In this document: positions 1 to 6,870 of the stretch, in pieces | Position numbering within the stretch: position 1 is the first letter of the stretch | Layout: each line of letters starts with the position of its first letter | NCBI GenBank assembly: GCA_041389495.1 | Contig: JAWKRT010000003.1 | Location: forward strand, 310,001 to 374,000 | Reading direction: 5' to 3' | Source of the DNA: Myxococcota bacterium | GTDB lineage: Bacteria; Myxococcota_A; UBA9160; UBA4427 | DNA: 64,000 nt | The notes under the pieces: model-generated | Seen by the model: the letters and a program-made list of their open reading frames with translations, nothing else | The model's database searches: none | What the model was told of the DNA's origin: nothing | Program-made: the position numbers and the translations under genes

Positions 1-1
1 C

Positions 2-427
2 GACCTGCTGCTCGACGCGGGTCAGGTCTACGTCGACACGGGCGCGATCACGGGCGTCGGCACCGAGTACGCGGACGTCGTCGACTTCCACATGACGCTC
101 GGCACCGAGACCTGGGGCTGGTACCCGGCTCCGATCGTGCCCGGCGTGAACGGCTACGGCACGTATCCGACCGTGAACCGCGCGACCTACACGGACGGCG
201 TGCTCACGCGCATCGAGCTGGCGTCGGCGAGCCAGAACGGTCACCTGCTCGAGCTCGGTGGCACGAACACGGTCGGCGCGCTCGGCGACCTCTCGCTGTT
301 CGGCGACAACTACTTCGTCGGCGAGGTGCGCGGGCGCTACACGGCGAACCCGATTCCCGAGCCGAGCGCCGCGCTCGCCTTCGCGATCGGCGGCGCAGTC
401 GCGGCCGTGCGGATCCGGCGGCGCTGA
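2..427 (+). CDS. PEP-CTERM sorting domain protein, C-terminal part
   Basis: The open frame runs in from the left edge, so the N-terminus is missing; the ATG at 92 is only an internal Met. The visible 141 residues end in a PEP-CTERM signal: the short motif IPEPSAA, a hydrophobic alanine-rich stretch of about 15 residues, and a basic tail (RIRRR). In known systems this tail directs export and processing by an exosortase (EpsH/XrtA type), often with exopolysaccharide production. The upstream part is an ordinary soluble extracellular-looking region that I cannot assign to a family. No exosortase gene is in the window. Confidence 0.8.
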   Translation, partial: DLLLDAGQVYVDTGAITGVGTEYADVVDFHMTLGTETWGWYPAPIVPGVNGYGTYPTVNRATYTDGVLTRIELASASQNGHLLELGGTNTVGALGDLSLFGDNYFVGEVRGRYTANPIPEPSAALAFAIGGAVAAVRIRRR

Positions 428-497
428 CGCGGTCGCTCTTCGTTCCTTCCTCCCTGCCGTCGCGCGGGATGCCCGACCTCGGGTGACTCCGTAGACT

Positions 498-530
498 CCC
501 GCCGCTCGCGCCTGCCGCGCGAGCGGCGGG
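498..530 (+). promoter_or_regulatory. 13-bp perfect hairpin over the permease ribosome binding site
   Basis: Positions 498-510 are the exact reverse complement of 518-530, with a 7-base loop. The 3' arm ends in GGCGGGAG just before the GTG at 538, so it contains the only Shine-Dalgarno-like sequence for the permease. There is no T-run after it, so it is a poor intrinsic terminator. Blocking of translation initiation is an inference. Confidence 0.5.
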
Positions 531-537
531 AGCACGC

Positions 538-1986
538 GTGAGCGCAGACGGCGACCCGGCCTCGTCCCCCTCCGCCTCCTCGTCGGGCTTCCACCCGCGC
601 GACCGCCTGAAGCGCGAGCTCACGCTGTGGGACGCGGTGATGCTCGTCGTCGCCTCGGTCGTCGGGTCGGGGATCTTCTTCACACCGGGCCGCGTGGCGG
701 AGCTGCTGCCGCACCCGGGCTGGATCCTCGCCGCGTGGCTCGCGGGCGGCGCGATCTCGCTCGCGGGCGCGCTCGCGAACGCCGAGCTGTCGGCCATGTT
801 CCCGCGCGCCGGCGGCGACTACGTGTACGTGCGCGAGGGCATCCACCCGGCGGCGGGCTTCCTCGTCGGCTGGCTCTCGTTCGCGATCATCTTCACGGGC
901 ACGATCGCCGCCGTGGCCGCCGCCTTCGCCGAGGGGGTCGCGGGCCCGCTCGGCTGGGGCGAGGGCGCGACCGTCGCGCTCGCGATCGCCGTCACCGTGC
1001 TGTGCTCGTGGCTCAACTACGTCGGCGTGCGCTGGGGAGCGCGCGCCAACAACGGGACGTCGGTGGTGAAGATCGCGGCGCTGGGCGCGTTCGTCGTCGC
1101 CGGCCCGCTCTTCGGCGCGGGCGACTGGTCGAACGTGTTCGCCCCGGCGCTCGGCGCCTCCGGCGCCTCCGGCGCCTCGGGCGGCGGCGCCGGAGGCGCG
1201 CGCGCCGCCGCGTTCGCGCTCGCGATGTCGCCCGTGCTCTTCAGCTACCTCGGGTGGAACGCGTCGGTGTTCGTCGCGAGCGAGATCCGCGATCCGCGCC
1301 GCAACGTGCCGCGCTCGCTCTTCCTCGGGCTCGCGATCTGCACGAGCGTCTACCTGGCCGTGAACGTCGTCTACCTCTACGCGATTCCCGTCGCCGCCCT
1401 CCGCGGCGTCGGCGACGCCGGGAGCGCGGCGGCCGTCGCGCTCTTCGGGCCGGTCGCCTCCCGTCTCGTGTCGGCCTTCGTGCTCGTCTCCATCTTCGGG
1501 ACGCTCAGCGCGACGGTGCTCGTCGGGCCGCGCATCGCCTACGCGATGGCGCTCGACGGCCTCTTCTTCGGGCGGCTCGAAGGCGTCACCGAGGGCTACC
1601 AGACGCCCGGCTCGGCGATCGCCCTCCAGGCGGCGATCGCGTCGGGCCTCCTGCTCGTGCTGCGCAGCTTCCCGAGTGCGCTCGACTTCACGACCTTCGC
1701 CATCATGCTCGCGGCCATCGCCGACGTCGCGGCGCTCTTCCGGCTGCGACGGCGCGAGCCCGCGCGCGAGCGGCCGTACCGAGCCTGGGGATACCCGTGG
1801 ATCCCGGCGCTCTACGCGCTCGCGTCCGCCGCCATCGCCGCCTCGCTGGCGATCGCGAAGCCGCTCGAGGCGCTCGTCTGCGGGGCGATGCTCGTCGTCG
1901 GGCTCCTCCTCTACCGGGCGGCAGCCCGCGCGCAGCGGGCGCGCGGCGCCGGAGCGCCCCTGGAGAGGGGCACCGCGCTCGACTAG
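538..1986 (+). CDS. APC-superfamily amino acid permease
   Basis: A 482-residue integral membrane protein with about 12 hydrophobic segments. It starts with the typical APC first helix (LWDAVMLVVASVVGSGIFFTPG), where the GSGIF glycine-rich break forms the substrate site in this superfamily. It most resembles the amino acid/polyamine/LAT-type transporters. A small alanine-glycine-serine repeat (GASGASGASGGG, around residues 204-215) lies in a loop and looks like low-complexity expansion. The GTG start was chosen because upstream sequence is a perfect hairpin and the first helix begins about 30 residues in. The substrate cannot be told from sequence. Confidence 0.88.
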   Translation: MSADGDPASSPSASSSGFHPRDRLKRELTLWDAVMLVVASVVGSGIFFTPGRVAELLPHPGWILAAWLAGGAISLAGALANAELSAMFPRAGGDYVYVREGIHPAAGFLVGWLSFAIIFTGTIAAVAAAFAEGVAGPLGWGEGATVALAIAVTVLCSWLNYVGVRWGARANNGTSVVKIAALGAFVVAGPLFGAGDWSNVFAPALGASGASGASGGGAGGARAAAFALAMSPVLFSYLGWNASVFVASEIRDPRRNVPRSLFLGLAICTSVYLAVNVVYLYAIPVAALRGVGDAGSAAAVALFGPVASRLVSAFVLVSIFGTLSATVLVGPRIAYAMALDGLFFGRLEGVTEGYQTPGSAIALQAAIASGLLLVLRSFPSALDFTTFAIMLAAIADVAALFRLRRREPARERPYRAWGYPWIPALYALASAAIAASLAIAKPLEALVCGAMLVVGLLLYRAAARAQRARGAGAPLERGTALD

Positions 1987-2278
1987 ATTGCTCCGTTCAC
2001 ACCTCTCGAAGCGGGCGTCCACGGGGAGCCGACGGCGGATGCGTCAGCGACGGCACGACGGAGCAGGGGCCGAATCGCGCACGCGCGTCGCCGCAGCGGC
2101 TCGCGCGCGCGTCGCGCTCGCCGTTCGCGTGGCGCGCGCGAGGGGGGCGACGGGCATCGCGACCTAGCCCGCCCGCGCAGTGCGCGCGCGGCGGGCGCAA
2201 CGGGACGCGAGCGGCCGCGCACGCGGCCGGGCTCGCGCGGATTCGCGACGCAATGCCCGACGACGGAGTCACCACACC

Positions 2279-3490
2279 ATGCCCGGCCCCTTCCGCCACG
2301 ACTTCAACCGCCTGAACCGCCTCCCTCCCTACGTGCTCGCCGAGGTCACCGACCTCATGCGCGCGGCACGCCGCGCCGGCGAGGACGTGATCGACCTCGG
2401 CATGGGCAACCCCGACATGCCGACGCCGCCGCACGTCGTCGAGAAGATCTGCGAAGCCGCGCGCGACCCGCGCAACCACCGCTACTCGTCCTCGCCCGGC
2501 ATCCCGAACCTGCGCGCCGCGATCTGCGAGTGGTACGCGCGGCGCCACGGCGTCGAGCTCGACCCGGGCTCCGAGGCGATCGCGGTGATCGGCGCGAAGG
2601 AGGGGCTCTCGCACTTCGTGCTCGTCACGATCGGGCCCGGTGACGTCGTGCTGTGCCCCGACCCCGCCTATCCCATCCACCAGTACGCGACGGTGATCGC
2701 GGGCGGCGACCTGCGCCACGTGCCCCTCACGCCCGAGTGCGACTTCATCGCGAACCTCGAACAGGCGGTGGCGCGGACCTGGCCGAAGCCGAAGATGCTG
2801 ATCCTGTCGTTTCCCGCGAATCCGACCACGCACGTCGTCGACCGCGCGTTCTTCGAGCGGGTGGTCGAGTTCGCGCGCGCGAACGACCTGATGATCCTGC
2901 ACGACTTCGCGTACGCCGAGATCTGCTACGACGGCTACGTGCCGCCGAGCATCCTCGAGGTGCCCGGGGCCAAGGACGTCGCGATCGAGTTCACGTCGCT
3001 CTCGAAGAGCCACTCGATGGCCGGCTGGCGCGTCGGCTTCGCGGCCGGCAACCGCGACATGATCCACGCGCTCCGCCGCATCAAGAGCTACCTCGACTAC
3101 GGCATGCCGCAGGCCATCCAGATCGGCGCCATCTCGGCGCTGCGCGGCCCGCAGGACTGCGTCGCCGAGAACGTCGCCGAGTACAAGGAGCGCCGCGACG
3201 CGCTGTGCGAAGGGCTCTCGCAGCCCGGCCCCGGCCAGTGGAAGATCGACAAGCCCGTCGCCACCATGTTCGTCTGGGCGCGCATTCCCGAGCCGCTGCA
3301 GTCGATGGGCTCGCTCGAGTTCAGCAAGCGGCTGCTGCGCGACGCGAAGGTCGCGGTGTCGCCGGGAATCGGCTTCGGCGCGACGGGCGAGGGCTACGTG
3401 CGCTTCTCGCTGGTCGAGAACAAGCATCGCATCCGCCAGGCCGTGCGCGGGATCCGCCGCTTCCTGCGCGAGAACGATCCCGCCGCCTAG
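2279..3490 (+). CDS. alaC: Alanine transaminase of the AlaC/YfdZ type
   Basis: A 403-residue fold-type I PLP aminotransferase. It aligns by eye along its whole length with E. coli AlaC: RLPPYV near the start, DLGMGNPD, SKEGL-like IGAKEGLSH, PSYPIH-like DPAYPIHQYA, and SLSKSHSMAGWR with the PLP lysine at Lys243. The family makes alanine from pyruvate with glutamate as donor. The ATG at 2279 is preferred over an upstream in-frame ATG (2180) because the extra 33 residues are arginine-rich read-through. It sits 54 bp before hom, an arrangement also seen in other proteobacteria, so alanine and threonine synthesis are probably co-expressed. Confidence 0.9.
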   Translation: MPGPFRHDFNRLNRLPPYVLAEVTDLMRAARRAGEDVIDLGMGNPDMPTPPHVVEKICEAARDPRNHRYSSSPGIPNLRAAICEWYARRHGVELDPGSEAIAVIGAKEGLSHFVLVTIGPGDVVLCPDPAYPIHQYATVIAGGDLRHVPLTPECDFIANLEQAVARTWPKPKMLILSFPANPTTHVVDRAFFERVVEFARANDLMILHDFAYAEICYDGYVPPSILEVPGAKDVAIEFTSLSKSHSMAGWRVGFAAGNRDMIHALRRIKSYLDYGMPQAIQIGAISALRGPQDCVAENVAEYKERRDALCEGLSQPGPGQWKIDKPVATMFVWARIPEPLQSMGSLEFSKRLLRDAKVAVSPGIGFGATGEGYVRFSLVENKHRIRQAVRGIRRFLRENDPAA

Positions 3491-3544
3491 CGAGCGGGCC
3501 GGGCGCGCGGCCGGGAGCCGGCGGACGAAGGGAGAGCGACGGTC

Positions 3545-4906
3545 ATGGCGGGCGGAACGAAGGCGGGGCGCGGCGCGGCGGCGCGCGCGGTGGGCGTCGG
3601 GCTGATCGGCTTCGGCACGATCGGCAAGGGCGTCGCGAAGGTGCTCGCCCGCAACGCCGCCGTGATCGAGCAGCGCCTCGGCTTCCCGCTGCGCCTCGTC
3701 CGCATCGCCGACCTCGACACGGAGACCGACCGCGGCGTCGACCTCACCGGCATCCGCTTCGACGCGGACGCCGACGGGCTCCTCGCCGACCCGTCCGTCG
3801 ACATCGCGATCGAGCTGATCGGCGGCTACGGCGCCGCGCGCCGCATCACGCTCGCCGCGATCGCCGCCGGCAAGCACGTCGTCACGGCGAACAAGGCGCT
3901 GCTCGCGCTGCACGGCGCCGAGATCTTCGAGGCCGCGAAGGCGAAGGGCGTCGACGTCGCGTTCGAGGCCAGCGTCGGCGGCGGCATCCCCATCCTGCGG
4001 TCGCTGCGCGAGGGGCTCGCGGCGAACGTGATCGAGAGCGTGCACGGCATCCTCAACGGCACGACCAACTACGTGCTGACCGAGATGGAGCGCACCGGCG
4101 AGGCCTTCGAGGTCGTGCTCGAGCGCGCGCAGGAGCTCGGCTACGCCGAGGCCGACCCGACGTTCGACGTCGACGGCATCGACGCCGCGCACAAGCTGTC
4201 GCTGCTCACCGCCATGGCCTACGGCGCGCGGCTCACGTTCGAGGAGATCCCGACGGAGGGCATCCGCGGGCTCGTGCCGCTCGACTTCGAGATGGCCGAG
4301 GAGTTCGGCTACCGCATCAAGCTGCTCGGCATCGCCAAGCGCGTGGTCGGCGCGGACGGCGGCGAGCGCATCGACGCGCGCGTGCACCCGACGATGGTGC
4401 CGCGGTCGAGCCTGCTCGCGAGCGTCGACGGCGCGATGAACGCGGTGGCCGTGTGCGGCAACGCCGTCGGGCCGACGCTCTTCTACGGTGCCGGCGCGGG
4501 CGAGCTTCCGACCGCGAGCGCGGTCGTCGCCGACCTGATGGAGATCGCGCGCGAGATCCGGCGCAGCGGAGGAGGGCGCGTGGCGCCGCTCTCCTACGAG
4601 CCCGACCAGCTCGTGGCGAAGCCGATGCTCCCGCCGGGCGAGCTCGAGGGGCGCTGCTACCTGCGCTTCGCGGCGGTCGACGAGCCGGGCGTGCTGGCGC
4701 GCATCACGGGCGCGCTCGGCGCGCGCCGCGTCGGGATCGAGAGCGCCTACCAGGGGAGGCGCGCCGCGTCGGCGAGCGCGGCGTCGGTCATCGTGCTCAC
4801 GCACCCCGCGCGCGAGGCCGCGGTGCGCGAGGCGCTCGCCGAGATCGACGCGCTCTCGGACGTGATCGAGCCGACCCGGCTCATCCGCATCGAGGAGGAG
4901 CTCTGA
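3545..4906 (+). CDS. hom: Homoserine dehydrogenase
   Basis: A 453-residue protein that reduces aspartate semialdehyde to homoserine with NAD(P)H, the branch-point step to threonine and methionine. An N-terminal Rossmann domain starts with GVGLIGFGTIGKGVAKVL. The catalytic domain has HGILNGTTNYVLTEM and the conserved EADPTFDVDGIDAAHKLSLL segment. A C-terminal ACT domain (CYLRFAAVDEPGVLARI, about residues 375-450) is the usual site of threonine feedback inhibition. Its TGA is separated by one base from the ATG of thrC, indicating translational coupling. Confidence 0.96.
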   Translation: MAGGTKAGRGAAARAVGVGLIGFGTIGKGVAKVLARNAAVIEQRLGFPLRLVRIADLDTETDRGVDLTGIRFDADADGLLADPSVDIAIELIGGYGAARRITLAAIAAGKHVVTANKALLALHGAEIFEAAKAKGVDVAFEASVGGGIPILRSLREGLAANVIESVHGILNGTTNYVLTEMERTGEAFEVVLERAQELGYAEADPTFDVDGIDAAHKLSLLTAMAYGARLTFEEIPTEGIRGLVPLDFEMAEEFGYRIKLLGIAKRVVGADGGERIDARVHPTMVPRSSLLASVDGAMNAVAVCGNAVGPTLFYGAGAGELPTASAVVADLMEIAREIRRSGGGRVAPLSYEPDQLVAKPMLPPGELEGRCYLRFAAVDEPGVLARITGALGARRVGIESAYQGRRAASASAASVIVLTHPAREAAVREALAEIDALSDVIEPTRLIRIEEEL

Positions 4907-4907
4907 C

Positions 4908-6263
4908 ATGGGCGACGCCAGCAAGCCGCACTACCGCGCCTGGTTCGAGAGCCTCGACGACCCGACCGAGCGCCATGCGCTCGACGAGATCGTCTACACC
5001 GACCGCAACGGCGGTCTGCTCCAGGTCGCGCACGACATGGGCGAGCTGCGCAAGACGTCGGGCGCCGAGTGGAAGGCGCTCTTCGAGGCGCGCGCGCACA
5101 AGACGGAGTGGCCCTACGGCTCCGGCGTCTGGGGCAAGAAGGAGTGGGTGCTCCCCGAGGTCGACAACGAGAACGTCGTCTCCATGTACGAAGGGCACTC
5201 GAACCTGTTCTGGGCCGAGCGCTACGGCCGGCAGCTCGGGATCGAGGACCTGTGGATCAAGCTCTGCGGCAACTCGCACACGGGGTCCTTCAAGGACCTC
5301 GGGATGACCGTGCTCGTCTCGATGGTCAAGGAGATGATCGCGCGCGGGAAGTCGATTCCGGCCGTCGCGTGTGCGTCGACCGGTGACACGTCGGCCGCGC
5401 TCGCGGCCTACGGCGCGGCGGCCGGCGTGCCCACGATCGTCTTCCTCCCGCGCGGCAAGATCTCGATGGCGCAGCTGATCCAGCCCGTCGCGAACGGCGC
5501 GATCGTGTTCGCGCTCGACACGGACTTCGACGGCTGCATGGAGATCGTGAAGCAGGTCTCGCAGCGCGACGGCGTCTACCTCGCCAACTCGATGAACAGC
5601 CTGCGCATCGAGGGGCAGAAGACGGTCGGCATCGAGATCGTGCAGCAGTTCGACTGGGAGGTGCCGGACTGGATCGTGATCCCGGGCGGGAACCTCGGCA
5701 ACGTCTCGGCGCTCGCGCGCGGCATCGACATGATGGTCGACCTCGGGCTCGTGCAGCGCCGCCCTCGCATCTGCGTGGCGCAGGCGCAGGCCGCGAACCC
5801 GCTCTACCTCTCGTACCGCACGGGCTTCGAGGTGTTCGAGCCGATCGCGGCGCGCAAGACGCTGGCGTCGGCGATCCAGATCGGGAACCCCGTCTCGTAC
5901 AAGAAGGCGATCGACGCGTTGCGCCGCTACGACGGCGTCGTCGAGCAGGCGAGCGAGGCGGAGATCGCGGAGGCCTGCGCGAGCGCCGACCGCACGGGGC
6001 TGTTCAACTGCCCGCACACGGGCGTGGCGCTCGCCGCCCTGCGCAAGCTGCTCGAGGCGGGAACGATCCGGCGCGGCGACCGCGTGGTCGTCGTCTCGAC
6101 GGCGCACGGCCTCAAGTTCACCGACTTCAAGGTCGCCTATCACAAGATGGAGCTCGACGGCATCGTCTCCGAGCACCCGAACCCGCCGATCGAGCTCGAG
6201 GCCCGCTACGAGGTCGTCCGCGACCGCATGCTGCGCGAGATCGACGCGCGCTTCGGACGCTAG
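4908..6263 (+). CDS. thrC: Threonine synthase
   Basis: A 451-residue PLP enzyme that turns O-phosphohomoserine into threonine. The PLP-lysine motif HTGSFKDLGM is present, followed by ACASTGDTSAALAAYGAAAG and a phosphate-binding glycine loop (IPGGNLGNVSALARG). Length and motif order fit the bacterial ThrC family with an N-terminal extension. It starts one base after the hom stop codon and is followed after 7 bp by the riboflavin synthase gene. No separate homoserine kinase is in the window. Confidence 0.95.
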   Translation: MGDASKPHYRAWFESLDDPTERHALDEIVYTDRNGGLLQVAHDMGELRKTSGAEWKALFEARAHKTEWPYGSGVWGKKEWVLPEVDNENVVSMYEGHSNLFWAERYGRQLGIEDLWIKLCGNSHTGSFKDLGMTVLVSMVKEMIARGKSIPAVACASTGDTSAALAAYGAAAGVPTIVFLPRGKISMAQLIQPVANGAIVFALDTDFDGCMEIVKQVSQRDGVYLANSMNSLRIEGQKTVGIEIVQQFDWEVPDWIVIPGGNLGNVSALARGIDMMVDLGLVQRRPRICVAQAQAANPLYLSYRTGFEVFEPIAARKTLASAIQIGNPVSYKKAIDALRRYDGVVEQASEAEIAEACASADRTGLFNCPHTGVALAALRKLLEAGTIRRGDRVVVVSTAHGLKFTDFKVAYHKMELDGIVSEHPNPPIELEARYEVVRDRMLREIDARFGR

Positions 6264-6270
6264 GCGAGGC

Positions 6271-6870
6271 GTGTTCACCGGCATCGTCGAGCACGCCGGC
6301 CGCGTCCTCGGAGTCGACCTCGCGCGCGACGTCGCGCGCCTGCGCATCGACGTCGGTCCGCTCGCCGAGGGCGTGCGCCTCGGCGACAGCGTCGCGGTGA
6401 ACGGTGCGTGCCTCACGGTGGCGGCGATCGACGGCGCCGCGCTCCGCTTCGACGCCGTGCGCGAGACGCTCGAGCGGACGGCGCTCGGCGCGCTGCGCGC
6501 CGGCGACCGCGTGCACCTCGAGCGCGCGATGCGCGCCGACGGGCGCTTCGACGGCCACATCGTGCAGGGACACGTCGACGGCATCGGGCGCGTGCGCGCG
6601 CTCGCGCGCGACGGCGACGACGTGCGGCTCGACGTCGACTGCGAGCCGGGCTTCGCGGACTGGCTCGTCGAGAAGGGCTCCGTCGCGATCGACGGCGTCT
6701 CGCTCACGGTGGTCGGCGTCGACGAGCGGAGCTTCCACGTCGTGCTCATCCCGCACACGCTCGAGCGGACGACGCTCGGAGCGCGCGCGCCCGGAAGCCC
6801 CGTGAACCTCGAGGCCGACGTCCTCGGCAAGTACGTGAAGCGCTACCTCGAGCGCGTGCGGCCCGCATGA
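6271..6870 (+). CDS. ribE: Riboflavin synthase alpha chain
   Basis: A 199-residue protein made of two similar lumazine-binding halves. The first begins MFTGIVEHAGRV, the classical N-terminus, and contains VAVNGACLTVAAID; the second repeats this as VAIDGVSLTVVGVD. Each half also carries a GHIVQGHVDG-like or HTLERTTLG stretch. The enzyme dismutates two 6,7-dimethyl-8-ribityllumazine molecules to riboflavin. The GTG start gives exactly the canonical N-terminus. The stop overlaps the ATG of the next gene (ATGA). No other riboflavin genes are nearby. Confidence 0.95.
   Translation: MFTGIVEHAGRVLGVDLARDVARLRIDVGPLAEGVRLGDSVAVNGACLTVAAIDGAALRFDAVRETLERTALGALRAGDRVHLERAMRADGRFDGHIVQGHVDGIGRVRALARDGDDVRLDVDCEPGFADWLVEKGSVAIDGVSLTVVGVDERSFHVVLIPHTLERTTLGARAPGSPVNLEADVLGKYVKRYLERVRPA

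Noticed and set aside
1987..2278. Possible small gene between the APC permease and alaC
   Set aside because: Frames here are arginine-rich, lack ribosome sites and show no third-position bias distinct from the other frames.
1997..4924. 975-codon antisense frame over alaC and hom
   Set aside because: Same composition artefact; no recognisable domain.
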